Position numbers and translations under genes: made by a program
In this document: piece by piece, positions 21,556 to 33,239 of the stretch
How the letters are laid out: every line of letters begins with the position of its first letter
Numbering within the stretch: position 1 is the first letter of the stretch
The notes under the pieces: model-generated
Database searches by the model: none
What the model was told of the DNA's origin: nothing
What the model saw: the letters and a program-made list of their open reading frames with translations, nothing else
Assembly: GCA_035772735.1 (NCBI GenBank)
Contig: JASDFA010000007.1
Coordinates: 87,567,501 to 87,631,500 of the forward strand
Length of the DNA: 64,000 nucleotides
Source of the DNA: Datura wrightii
Taxonomy: Eukaryota; Streptophyta; Magnoliopsida; Solanales; Solanaceae
Direction of reading: 5' to 3'

Positions 21556-22803
21556 ATGGCATCGAAAGGCAGCAAAGGAATGAAAATTGAGGTAGCAGGC
21601 AAAGGTCTAAAGAGGCTCCAGAAAGGTACAAAGGGAGCTAGTTCATCAACGGCAAAGGCTGGCCCTGCTAAACGATTTGGACCATAGGCCGTAGAGCCTC
21701 ATGGGCTTACTTGGTTCAATATACAAAAGGAGGCTAAGTATGCTCCTGAAAACTGGATTGATGAGGGTCGTGCGACGCTTGAGTTCCCTGCTATTTAGGA
21801 CAAGCTCTGTGAGTTGGGATTTGGATATATCTTTGCTGAGCTGAAAGAGTGCAACCTCACCTTGGTGAGGGAGTTCTACACAAACTGGGACACATCATTT
21901 GGAGAGAGCATCAAAGTGAAGATAAGGGGTCAGGTAGTGTGGTTCACTTACAAAAGGTTCAATGCTTTTCTTGGTACACATGCAATAGACCCTTTAAAGT
22001 ACTTTATCTTGCTTGAAAGGCCTCCTTACTGTGACATCTGTCACACTCTCTATGGTGAGCACTCATCCACCATATGGGAAAGGAACCACAAGAGCATTCA
22101 CTCCACACTTGCGTTCTCCTACTTAAGAAGGGAGGTGAAATTTTGGGTAAAGATAATTTGTGCCATGTTTCTCTAGGGAACTCACATGACAAAAAACACT
22201 AGAGAGTGGGTTGTGCTAGTGTACATGCTTATGAAGGGGATACCAATTATCTTTGTTGTGGTGCTCTAGGACAATATGAGGAGAATAAGGGACAACTGCA
22301 GGTGGAAATATTGCTGCGAGAGTCTCTTGACCCAATATTTACGAGAGGCAGGCGTTGAGGAAGAAAAGGCAGATCTTCACCTACCTCTAATAGGGCACCT
22401 GAAAGGGAAGATGATTGATGTTATAAAAGTGAAGGAGACCATTGCTTCCACAGCTCAATGCCTCACTATAGCTGATCGTCAGGCTCGTGATGAAAGCTGA
22501 CAAGGTCGTATATTTGGGATTCTCGACTTGCAGCTGAGGAAAGGTGGCCGACCTGCCATATCCAAGAAGATGGCAACCCTTGATTATGGATACCTACTCA
22601 TGGTGAGTGCCATGCATATGTGTAGAGTGGGGACTGCCTTCGAGGAGCCACTTGATGATGATGAGGCCACTATGTTGACTGATGGTGTCAATGATCTGGA
22701 TAATGATGAGGAGGAGGATGATGCTACTATGGGCGCCATGCAGGTTTATGGCGATGATGATGAGGATGAGGATCAGGATTACAATTTTGATGATGATGCT
22801 TAG
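21556..22803 (+). pseudogene. Ath-C ORF2, putative plant transposon protein, five premature stops
   Basis: This is a homologue of the Ath-B and Ath-D ORF2 in a different LTR family. It starts MASKGSKGMK. Conserved blocks in order are ECNLTLVREFYTNWDTSF, VKIRGQVVWFTYKRFNAFLG, PPYCDICHTLYGEHSSTIW, REVKFWVKIICAMFL, VLVYMLMKGIPI and a long Asp/Glu-rich tail (from about residue 375). The frame is unbroken by indels over 1248 bp. It carries TAG near 21685, 21796, 22174 and 22267 and TGA near 22498. The acidic tail is longer than in Ath-B. Function is unknown. Confidence 0.8.
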
Positions 22804-22847
22804 TGGCCCATGAAGTTCCTTTTCCCTACCTTTTGATATGATTGTGT

Positions 22848-22887
22848 GTGCACTGGGGACAGTGCACTATTTAAGAGTGGGGTGGAG
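22848..22887 (+). other. GGGA-loop hairpin plus purine tract, Ath-C copy
   Basis: GTGCACTG, loop GGGA, CAGTGCAC (22848-22867), then TATTTAAGAGTGGGGTGGAG. The stem is perfect although its sequence differs from Ath-D (GAACACTG/CAGTGTTC). It lies 44 bp after the ORF2 stop. Confidence 0.75.
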
Positions 22888-24690
22888 GAAAGATTCCTAT
22901 TTGTTCTTTAATTACTATATTCGTAGTAGGTCGTAGCATAGTTTCATTCTCTATAGTAGTAGCTCTATGATTTTTTAGGTCTTGGATTGTAATAGCTTGT
23001 ATGATGCTAATGACTTGTGATGCCTTGGGATGTTGGACTCTATTTGTTGTCAGTAGTTGAGATTATTAGTTTTAGTTTAATTTCTTTTAGTTTGTGTTGT
23101 TTGTCAAGGGTGAGCATGCCATCAAGATTTGTTTGAAAATTTTTGAAAATTGGCATATCTCACCCAACCTTTGGTTTTTCTTATGACCTTGGTTCTTTTC
23201 TGAAGAGGAGTCCTTTGAACCGGATAAATTTTTTATTTTTTAGGAGTTGTTGTAGTCATAGAGTAGTGACCCTTTCCTATGATAGATGGATGACGACCAT
23301 CGTAAGGGAATTTCGTAACGATTTTTTTATTTTATTTTATAGGATTGAGTCGTAGATCATTCACTTGTGTGCTTGTTGACATTCTACTTAGCTTCTGTGC
23401 TAGAGTTAGTAAAGTGGTCATCTTGAATGCATAAGTGAGGAATCCAAGAGAGACACTCATATCTATTTAATTTGATTCAAAATGATTCTTAGGGCTTAAT
23501 AAAAAATGTCATTCAATATGATTGTTGATTGTGCAGCTGTAGAAAGCCGACTAGATTCTTGATTGCCATGAGAGGTGAGCTAAATTTTCTTGTGTGTACA
23601 AATTGTAACATATAAAACATGCCTTAGTGTGCATAGGATAGCTATAGTTGTTAGGGAGTTAGGATATGATCAAGACATTTCTTTGAAATAGCCAAGTTTT
23701 TCCCATGTTTGTTTTACCTTCCTGTACATTCTCCCTAGTTAACCCCACTTGGCCATAAGCCTTATTCTTTCTTAGCCACGAAAGTAGCTTAAGCCCTTTC
23801 TTTGTGAGACCTCAGACTTGTTGATCCAAAGTAGTCTTAGGTACTTTGAGACTTGAATGTAAAGGTCTACCAAAGTATAATGTTAAGGGAAAACGAAGAA
23901 AAAATTTATGTTAAGAGAAGAAAAATAGGAAGAAGGGGTGTCCACAAAATTGTGTTGTTTTCTTGCTTCTAGGACAATGAAAAGATAGAGCTTTAGTTGC
24001 AAAATTCTTATTAATGTTATAAGCAAATACTAGTAATCAAGTAGTGAAAAAGGGGCATGAGAAGAAAAGAAATAAAAAGGGAAAGTTAGTGAAGGGTGAG
24101 CATCAAGGAAAAGGTGGTGGACTTGAAAAGTGAAAAGATGTCTTAAAAATACTTAGGGATATAGTCAGTATAAAAGAAATATCATTCCTACCCGTCCCTT
24201 AGACAACATTACAACCAAGAAACGACCTTGTGATCTGAGCCTCTTGAAACAACCAAGAAGTCTAAATGTACATGAAGGGAAAGCTTATGGTATGTGACAT
24301 ATGTGCATTACATCATTTGTGAGTGTGAGAGTGCCTTGCTTTCTATGTTCCATGTGCTTGCATTGATAATCTGAGAGAGGAATATTACTAAAAGTGAGGG
24401 GCCCAAGATGTCTATGTTGGTGTACTACTTGTTGCATATTTCATACTTAATCATGTTGGCCCTTGGTTATGAGAAAATGAGCCAGTTATAGAGGTTGTGT
24501 AGTCTTGATTGTGAATCCTGTACATGTGCTTGATGAGAAGTGTTGCATGTTGATGAACCACTTGATTTATGCTCTATCCTAGTTAGTTGAGTATGAATGG
24601 TTAGAGGTACCAAGTATGGTGGTAAAAGAAGAGTTTATTTAGGGAGTTAAGGATTGTTAGAGGATGAACAGTGATTAAAGTGTGGGGTGG
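22888..24690 (+). other. Ath-C 3' untranslated region
   Basis: Non-coding. It contains the conserved block at 23274-23310 and the polypurine tract AAAGTGTGGGGTGG at 24678-24690 just before the LTR. No ORF worth reporting. Confidence 0.7.
23274..23310 (+). other. Conserved 3' UTR block, Ath-C copy
   Basis: ttcctatgatagatggatga then cgaccatcgtaagggaa. It matches the Ath-B and Ath-D blocks in element sense, although the surrounding UTR is unalignable by eye. Confidence 0.6.
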
Positions 24691-26317
24691 TGATGTTGGA
24701 CATATTTCTATGCCCATTTACCTTATTTTTGCCCATTTTTACCTTGTTTTGAGTTCATAATCCATTTGAAATGCATAAATTCATATGTTTGTGTGTTTTA
24801 TATGCTAACAAATGATTTGAGGTGTTTTGAGTAGGAAACTAAGGGAAAAGGACCCAAAATGAACCAAGGGGTTGAAGATTTGAGAAGCTGACAAGAAGGT
24901 TCGGGGGCTATGGTTAGTGCCCAACAGTCGAACCTCCACTCCTTGACAAAATTTCATCATTTTTGGTGCTATAGCTGGTGCCCTGCGTCGACTCATTAAT
25001 ATTCGAAAGATGATCATTCAACACCTTAGCAAGATGGTGGGCGTGGAGCCCCAAAGCTTCCAAGACTTAGAGAAAATCACCAAAATTCTGGTGAAATAGA
25101 GGAGGCTGCATGCTCAAAGGGTTCAAATGTGAAAGAATTTGACTAACGTTTTGGTGCTACGGTGAGAGTGGCGGGCCAGAGGTGCCAGAAGTGCAGAAAA
25201 ATTGGCTAAGTCCTTGGTGAGATGATGGGGCGGCGCACCAGGTCCATCCCAGAGCTGAAATTGCTGGAAATTTGACTAAGTCTTGGTGAGTTGGTGGGGG
25301 CGGCGCCCTAGACTCTTCTGAAGAGGAAATTGCTGATTTTAAAGCTAAGTATTGGAGGGCAGAAGCATCATTTGAAGGCTCAACTATAAGTACAACCCCT
25401 AGGTTGTTTTTTTACACTTCTTTTGATAGTCTTTTGTTCATTTTTACATTACGTATTTTAATTGGTGGAGGCTTGTAAGCCATTTGGAAGGAAGATAAAG
25501 TTTTACATTAGCTTTCTTCTTTTCTTTACTATTTTATTTGATGACGATTAAGTATTCATTTTTTCACTTGTCTATGAGTGGCTAAACTCATACTCTAGTG
25601 TTTTGGCCATGGTGGATGGTTGATTGTTTAAAAGATTGATTTAATATAGATTCGATTCTTTATTATGATTGTTTGTATTTACTTGTTTTAATTGCTTATT
25701 GATCACGTTATAAGTAAATCTATTGGATTTCGATTGAACTTGGGAAAGGGGATCGAAAGGGTTAAAGGTAAATACAGAATAGGAATTCAAAGACCCTCAA
25801 ACCCATTAGTAAGAGGATAAAAGTTGTTGTTGAGAATAGGGATATGCTCTTCAAACCTATTTAGTTGAAATACAAGTAGGCATAATCGTCGTTTCATGTT
25901 TCTCCTATGACCATAGGGATATAGTCATTAGGGTTCACAAAATAGTCCTTAGATGCTAGGGATAGTGCCAAGGAGTGGGATAATAACTTGCAACTAGCAA
26001 CTATAGGAAGAATCATTCTAGTGTAATCACGTCTTGAAAACTCAACCTGAAACTGAACAAGTGCCATTTCCCTAGATTTTCATCATCATCGAAGTAAAAC
26101 CAAGCTTGCATCCGCTTTAGTTATTTTTATATTTAAAGATTTTAGTAGCTTAATTTCCCAAACCATTCCACATTTTAACTGTTTTCTTAGAATAGAAAAA
26201 TAAAGTTATAACCTTATAATGATTGAATTGACAAGTCTCTGTGGATACGATAATCGTGGCTTCTAGTCCTATATTACTTGACGACCATGTGCGCTTGCGT
26301 GGGGTTGGGTGATATCA
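24691..26317 (+). mobile_element. Ath-C 3' LTR (1627 bp)
   Basis: TGATGTTGGACATATTT ... GGGTGATATCA. U3 carries repeats of ctaagtc..ggtga..ggggcggcg (25205-25310) and a TATA box (tataag, 25385-25390). The flank CACAT repeats 7338-7342. Confidence 0.85.
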
Positions 26318-27849
26318 CACATCACCCGAAGAGTTTCTCACACAAAATACATAAGAAATCCTTCTTGGATATCCTTTGGGTTCTCAATCCATATTGCACT
26401 TCCACCATTCATGTGGATGTAGATTCTATATCACCTTAATGTACCTTAATGTGGCATGAAAATTTTCAGCATTCTCAGAATTTTGGGCTAGCTGTGCGGT
26501 ACTGATTTTATCCCCATCTTTGTAACTTTACCAACTTTTGGATGATGGTGTATACCTGATATACTATCCTACTTGTAGTCACTGATGTTCCATGCTTATT
26601 GGCATTCCTCTTCTTCGACAACTCCCATATTATAATTGATGGAATTTCCCAAAAAATTGGTTTAATTCTAGGAATCACTTTTGCTCTGCAACATTTCAAA
26701 ATGATTTGATGTAGTACAATCCTTTTATTGAAATTCTAGAAACTGAGAAAAAATACCTCCATGTGCTGTTGGCTGTCGTACTTCTCATGAACACATATGG
26801 AACAATCTCCTCTTTTGGCTCCACACAACAACTACATCTTGATGGCATGTTATATCCCCAGCTTTTAATTACATCATCCAATGGAACATTGAAATGCCAA
26901 TCCTTCCACATAAGGAAAGAAATTTTAAATGGCAATCCCTTCTCCCAAATATGCTTATACATTTCATTTGGTACCCTCTTACTCCTTGTATATTCCCAGG
27001 AAAACTTTAGAGTTAATTCACCGTTTGATTCAAGCATCCACCATGGCTTATCTAGTATCGCAGTTTGAGTGGGTGGTTACACGTCATGTAAAATATATTT
27101 TGCCAAACCCTATGGAAGTTTATTTCTCACAGTTTATTCATTCCACCTCCCATCAATCACTACTTCTGAGACGTTATTTATATTTTTATTGCAATAAAAA
27201 TTCACAGGAGTGATAAAATAAAGAGGTCCCAAACTTGTAAATTGTCGAACTAGAAGAGTGAAGATCTCGTCTTGAGCTGCCACCATATCTGATGATCTAT
27301 AAGATTCCTGACCTTCAACATTTTTTTCCACACTTGTGACCCCTGCCTCCATGGAACTAGTATCGGATTATTTTTCTTCAAATATTTGTTTCCTATACAG
27401 ACACTCCATAGAGACGACTTGGTTCAGAAATTCCACCACAACTTCGCAAAAGAAGCTATCGATATATATTTCAATGACCGAAAGCTCAGTCCACCTTTTA
27501 TTGTTGGAAGACATACTTCATTCCATTTGGACTAGTGCTGACTCAGTGCTCCAGTCGAATTGCACTAATAAAATTAAGCAAATATTTTATGCAACTTCTC
27601 AATAACAAATGTCAGGGGATTCATTGCTGACAACGAATATATCGACATAGCTTGTAGCACATGATTAAGAAGTATGACCCTTCCTCTTGAAAGATAATAA
27701 TTTCCTTTTCCACCCTTGTAACCTATTCCTCACATTGGAGATCAACTTTGAATAGAATGACATCTTAGCCTTGCTATAATAAATTGGACAAGCCAAATAA
27801 ATCAAGAAACTCCTTTCTCCACATTCCTTTGAATCTTTGCACTGTGGCA
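26318..27849 (-). pseudogene. LINE-1 segment 2: RT thumb side, zinc-binding domain, RNase H start
   Basis: In minus-strand order. First, YLACPIYYSKAKMSFYSKLI and NRLQGWKRKLLSF (27849-27680), the region downstream of the RT palm in plant L1 LINEs. Then a decayed linker, then the zf-RVT domain (27037-26730: IWEKGLPFKISFLMWKDWHF, PSRCSCCVEPKEE). Next IIWELSKKRNANKHG (about 26620). Last is the RNase H start near 26318-26420, read as FCVRNSSGDV after stop-containing sequence. Many stops and frameshifts. It is flanked by Ath-C and Ath-D. Confidence 0.85.
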
Positions 27850-29272
27850 TGTCCGGCTGGTTCGGTATGTGTTAAAAACCGACACGCAAGTGTACGTGGT
27901 CAAACAAGTAATAAAGTGGCTAAGTAGCCAAGTATCGATCCAAGGAGGCTGCTTTGGATATGCAAAATTTCCTAGTTCACTATATTTCTATTCTATTTCT
28001 AACTATGCTAACAACTATCCAATCAAGAATTTAGGGAGTTTTGTTTCTAAACTAATTATATACTAAACTTAACAACTATTATTTACGTTGAATTCAGACA
28101 ATGGATATGCTCATGCCAAGGTTAAGAACGAGTAATGGAGTTGATAATTATGATAATTTGGTCATCCTCTTCTTCATATTGCTAGTCAAGAACATTTGCC
28201 TAGAAATTAAAACTTCCGTATTTAATTTCACTTTAGAATCATAAACCATTCGTCTACATTTCTGTGATCAAATGAAATTTATGACCTAACACTACAATTT
28301 CGGTTCCTAAATTGACTAATACGGCTTTCAAGTATATTTCTATCAAGAAAGCACATCAAAACCCAATTTTCCCAAATCAAGTTAAGAACAATACCCTATT
28401 AATTGGACTTTTTAGATATACATTAATGGTGGCCAATCAAGAATGTACTAAGCACAAGAATTAATAGAACAATATGCAAGAAGAAGAAGAAACCATATCA
28501 ATTATTACCAATAATCATTACACAAGTTCAAAACCTCAGCAAGAAAGGAATTAGCCACTCATTCTTGGATTAATCGTCCTAGAATGAGTGTAAATCATGC
28601 ATACAATTGAAGGAAAAGAAGAAGGGAAGAGAAGAAAACTCTTATCTTTTCTATTCTTCAACTGCCACAAAACCACGTTCCTCTCTCCACTCCTGAACTC
28701 TGCTAAAAACTAGAACTAAAAGAAGACCCCTTTAAAAATAACCTAAGTGTGCTATTTATACTAGTGGGAAATTTTTCCCGGAATAACAAGCAACGTGTCA
28801 CGGAGGCCAACGCGGAGCACGGCCTCCGTGACACGGCGTGGACGCGGACCTTCTCTGGAAATTTCAGGGTCCGGATAATTGGCTTCAACGTGGCACGGAG
28901 GCCATCGCGGAGGCCTGTCTCCATGCCACGGAGTTGTCGCGATGCCTCACTGGAATCTGCCAATTAATTTCCTCTCCAGGTAGTGTACTACCGCGATGGC
29001 AGCGTGGCACGGCGCCATCGCGGAGCCAGTGTAAAATGTGCCATCCGAGGTCTTTTCCACGCTCGCATCCAAGTCCAACTCCGACATAGTTCCAACACGC
29101 ATTTTTGCTCCTAAAAATCACATTATCCTGCAAAACAAATGCTAATCATGTTGGTTAGTATAAATTCGCATTTTATTACCAAATACATGATATTATATAC
29201 ACATTGCACAACAAACAAGGTAAAAATGGTACGTTTGAGTATCACTTGGGCATATAAATCTCCCCAAGATCA
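27850..29272 (-). mobile_element. Ath-D 3' LTR (1423 bp)
   Basis: Plus strand TGTCCGGCTGG ... CCAAGATCA. Relative to the 5' LTR it lacks 37 bp near 28402, between AATT repeats. U3 hairpin CGTGTCACGGAGGC / GCCTCCGTGACACG is at 28794-28835; TATA (plus tatttata) is at 28753-28760. Confidence 0.9.
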
Positions 29273-30652
29273 CTTACCCCACACTTAAATCCTTGTTCGT
29301 CCTCGAACAACACATACACAAATCATGCACATCACATCTCAACCTTTGTCACTATGGTGCAACCATTTACGTTACGGTCATACCGATTATTCGATTTTTG
29401 CAAATCATCAAGAAAACATGCTTGGTCGTACAAGACAATGACCTTAATACATTGAGGCTTCCTAGACTTTTAAGAATTGATTCTTGATATCAGCAAACTC
29501 ATGCAAATCAACTAATAAAGAAATTCGACACGAAAAGCAATCTTTCATCAAGCATGTACCCTCACAACTCGAGAGAACTTTCCCTTTTCTGTTCGTGCAG
29601 CACACAAACATGCAAGTAGGGGCATATAACAATTAATTTCACTCTCTCTCCCAAAAGAATTCACATGCATCATGTCATGACCCATAGGCTTGCCCTTAGT
29701 GTATTACTCCACTAATATAAAGAAATGCAATGTAGGATTAAATAGGTCTTTTAAATGGGTTGTAACTGGGCTATGGATCTAGTATATATATTGGTTTAGC
29801 CAATAACAGTCGCTAGCATCCTTAAGCGCCTTTTCAACTCATCCCCATCGACTCATGGACATTGTTCCTCTCTTTTCTCTTTTTCTCCCATTCATACTGG
29901 TTTACTTTCATACAACCCATTTCATCAGGCACACTTGACACAAAACAAAGGGTTTTTCATGTACCCTCACTATCATTTAATTACAACAAGTGCCTCATCC
30001 ATATCATCTTTTCTTTCTTCACTCTGCTTTTTTTTTTTTTCACTCTTTTCACTCTTTAACACTTTGGGAAACAATTTTCTGTTCTTTATAAGCGCTTAAG
30101 AGTTTCTTATAGACTTTAAGGCTAATGAAAAGAAGGAATAAAGCTTAGTCCATACAATTCTGGACAAAAGAAAGAAATCGGCTAAAGGCTCAACAGGCTG
30201 ACTAGGATATACAACATATAAAAAGGTAGAATTTGACAAGAAAAAAATGGAAACTAACGGTTAAAACAAAGAAATGCCTACATCCTTTCCAACACTACAC
30301 CTCCTTCATTTCGTTTTGTATACACACCAGGCAAGTTCTAGACAATTCACAATGACATGGAATAGCAAAACCTCACTCACACTTTATGCACATGCTCGAA
30401 TCAAGACGCATTCACAGACTCTTTAATTAGTCAACTACATGAATTCAAGATTAAGCCTCAATCATAATGAACCAAATTCTCTAGCCTAGGTAACTCAACA
30501 TATTTACACAATTGCATGCTTTCCAACGAATCATTTTCACATTTCGAACATCAATTACAACACGCAACGAAATTTTAGCAACCATAAGCACTACAGTTTA
30601 TTGATGCAATCCACCAAAGAAACTAAAAAAAATCTACTCCTATCGACTACAT

Positions 30653-30690
30653 TTCCCTTAAAACGGTCGTCATCCATCCATCATAGGGAA
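30653..30690 (-). other. Conserved 3' UTR block, Ath-D copy
   Basis: Plus strand TTCCCTTAAAACGGTCGTCA then tccatccatcatagggaa. Nearly the same as 9781-9819. Confidence 0.6.
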
Positions 30691-31107
30691 TGGTCACTAA
30701 CTATGACATCGGTTCAATGGGACTATTCTCGGTAAAAGAACCGAAAACAAACTCCGAGAAACCCAAAAATAAAACTTCAAAATTTTTTCAACACATCGAT
30801 CATTTTGATAGAAAATATTTGCAAACTATGTTGATAAATGCAAAATCTTTTCGCAAAAATTTTGAAAAATATCAATCATATCGATAGAGAAAAAAAATAT
30901 TTATAAAATTTACAAAATATTTACAAGTGCAACCATAACTTTCAAAACACACATCATTAGCCACAACACAAATATATACACATACATCACAAATCAGTTC
31001 ACAACAATAGGGAAAACATAGGCATACATAACGTCAACGAAGAATTATACAGCAAGTTTAGAGCCTATGACCCAGCACCTAACTACTCCCCACCCCACAC
31101 TTAAATC

Positions 31108-31127
31108 GAACACTGTCCCCAGTGTTC
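31108..31127 (-). other. GGGA-loop hairpin, Ath-D copy
   Basis: In element sense GAACACTG, loop GGGA, CAGTGTTC: a perfect 8-bp stem, followed by GATTTAAGTGTGGGGTGGGG. It is 45 bp after the ORF2 stop. Confidence 0.75.
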
Positions 31128-31171
31128 ACAAAAATACAAAGCACAAAATTTTGGGTGGTGGAACTCCCTGC

Positions 31172-32392
31172 TTAGTCGAAATATTCGACTTCCTCATCCG
31201 GTGCTGCGGCCTCGTCGCCCATATCTGAATCAGCTCCATCGCCTTCATCAGACTCTACATCAGAGTCCTCAAGACGTGTCTCCTCATCAGTAGGGACGTC
31301 GTCGTCAATCGGCTCCACAAAGGCTGGCCCCACCTTGCATAAATCTCTGGCGTTCTCGCCGAAGGGGTAGTCCAGCTCCAGCTGCCATAATTCATCCTCG
31401 GTGGCTGGTCTCCCACCTATCCGTAGCTGCAGCATCTGCATGCCGAACATACGGGCCATATACTGGTCGTCACGAGCATGTCGCTCGCCCAGAGTCAGCA
31501 CAGGTCCGTGTGTAGTGTCGGGGGCCTTGGTTTTTGTCACATCAAGGGCCCTCCGCTCCAACTGCGGAATGTAATCCAAAGCTTCTTCCTCGATGTCAAG
31601 GCCTCGGAGGAAGGTGGTGATGAGTCCGCCAAACCCGTATCTGTGGCCCTGGTGTAGTCTGTCTCTCTTCATGGCGGATATTATAACCGCCCCCACATTA
31701 ATCTCAAGCCCTTTCATAAGGGCATACACCAGGCAGACACGGTCCCGGGTCACGTCTGTCATATGCACTCCCGGGATCAAACACGAACATACCATTTTTA
31801 GCCAGATTCTGGCCTCCCTGTTCATCTGCAAATAAGGCAGAGTCTAGTGGTAACCCCTCTCTTTGTGTCTCCTCCATCGGGCTGTGGATCGAGCCCCACA
31901 CAACGTACGTCTGATGTCGGTGTACGGTGGGGTGATATTGAGCTGGCGGAGAACGTGGGCGTCTGTGTCCCGCGCTCCAACGATGGCATTCAGCTGCTGG
32001 GGTTCCAGAGTGACAATCTACCCTCTGATTTTAATAGTATGGCTCCTGATGGCCGGGTTCCAGGTGGCGTAGAATTCCCGGACCAAGTGAAGGTTGCACT
32101 CCTTGGGCTCCTAAAAAATAAAACTGAGCCCAGCTGCCTCAATCCTCTGCACCATGCGAGGGAACTCCTGTGCAAGTGGTTCCCTTGCAATATATTCCTC
32201 CGGGAAGTATTTGCTTTCCTTGTGCTTATTATACCATTTCTTCCCTTCGTCGGTGACCCATCGTGTTCCGTATCGGCGGTGTTGACCGCGTGGAACAGCA
32301 GGTGCAGCTGGGACAGCAGTGCCCAGTCTCATTCTCTTTCTGTCGGTGCCTGAGGTTGAGGCACCCTTGCCTTTATCTTGTCGGCTAGCCAT
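31172..32392 (-). pseudogene. Ath-D ORF2, putative plant transposon protein, three premature stops
   Basis: It starts MASRQDKGKG (ATG 32392-32390), six bases after the splice acceptor, and ends EEVEYFD. It has the same 1221-bp length as Ath-B, with no indel between them by eye. Blocks include KKWYNKHKESKYFPEEYIAR, ECNLHLVREFYATWNP, PPYTDIRRTLCGARSTARW, REARIWLKMVCSCLIPG, MTDVTRDRVCLVYALMKG and an acidic tail (EDSDVESDEGDGADSDMGDE). Stops are TAG near 32112, 32021 and 31837; at the second Ath-B has CAG. Although the element is young, ORF2 is already nonsense-mutated, so the product, if needed, would come from another copy. Confidence 0.85.
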
Positions 32393-32397
32393 TGTAC

Positions 32398-33107
32398 CTG
32401 TCAATTTACACAGACAAGCACAATATTAAGCTAAAAACTTGTTAGCTTCGGCTAAGGTCGGGTTAAACAAAATTTACCCCACACTTAGTCTTTAACAATA
32501 TCTACAACATTTTAGCAAGGATAACTCTATTTACACCCCCAAACACAATCAACTATAAACATGTTGCTTAGTGCGTTCACAAAATTTCGACAGCATAACG
32601 GCTAGCGAACTACTCAGACTTCATACAGCTAACCCAATCCTACTATCGACAGCTATTCACCCATAGCACTTAGCAACAATAACCACAACAAAAATAAGAA
32701 CAACAATACAAACCTATTATATACAACTAATCTAAGCAATTCAACCAATTCACATATTATGCACTTCCCCACAAAAATTTGAGAATTAGTCGTCTTTCCA
32801 CAATTAAACAATAGTTACCACGACTTATCTCAACTACTAAACACACCCAGGCACCAATTTCATCAAACTATCAAGTTACCCACGTTAAAATCCAACAACC
32901 CAAGCCCTAGAACTCAATTCGACAATCAATATTGAATTATTCAATCAATCGATAAGTTCAAACGTCAACTACAATAATCCGAACATAATCAATCACAAAA
33001 TAATTCACATCATGTTTAATTTTTTTACCTAGGGTGATATATCTCACCTCACATGCTCAAAAGTGACAAAACTCGCCAGAAATTTGAGATAGAAGATGAA
33101 AACATAC
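32398..33107 (-). other. Predicted intron in Ath-D ORF2 leader (710 bp)
   Basis: Minus-strand donor CCAAG|GTATGTTTTC, acceptor AATTGACAG|GTACAATGG. Both sites match Ath-B. A PPT-like AAGTGTGGGGTAAA lies inside near 32477-32490. Confidence 0.6.
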
Positions 33108-33239
33108 CTTGGATTTGAAGAACCGAAAAAAACTTGACATTTTCCTTGCCTATCAACGTGGCACGGAGCTTGGGGGTAGGGGAATGGGTGTTTGGTCGCG
33201 GAGGGTAGAAGGAATGGGGAAATTTGGGTGAAAATCGGG

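Larger units (their letters stand above)
7343..26317 (+). mobile_element. Ath-C: pol-less Athila-like LTR retrotransposon carrying ORF2
   Basis: A complete but decayed element inserted in the LINE RNase H domain. Order: 5' LTR (7343-7849 and 16746-17859), tRNA-Asp-like PBS, gag, protease, post-pol motif, U3-like internal promoter, intron, ORF2, GGGA-loop hairpin, 3' UTR, polypurine tract, 3' LTR (24691-26317). No reverse transcriptase or integrase is present between protease and ORF2. The nested Ath-B (7850-16745) accounts for 8.9 kb, leaving about 10.1 kb. The target duplication is CACAG/CACAT, with one mismatch. Confidence 0.85.
29273..31171 (-). other. Ath-D 3' untranslated region
   Basis: It starts, in element sense, after the ORF2 stop. 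It has the GGGA-loop hairpin (31108-31127), a purine tract GTGTGGGGTGGGG (about 31089-31102), the conserved block (30653-30690) and the polypurine tract (29273-29287). The rest shows no coding potential. Confidence 0.75.

Noticed and set aside
24805..25017. Minus-strand ORF of 70 codons
   Set aside because: It lies inside the Ath-C 3' LTR and is not open in the 5' LTR over the same length.
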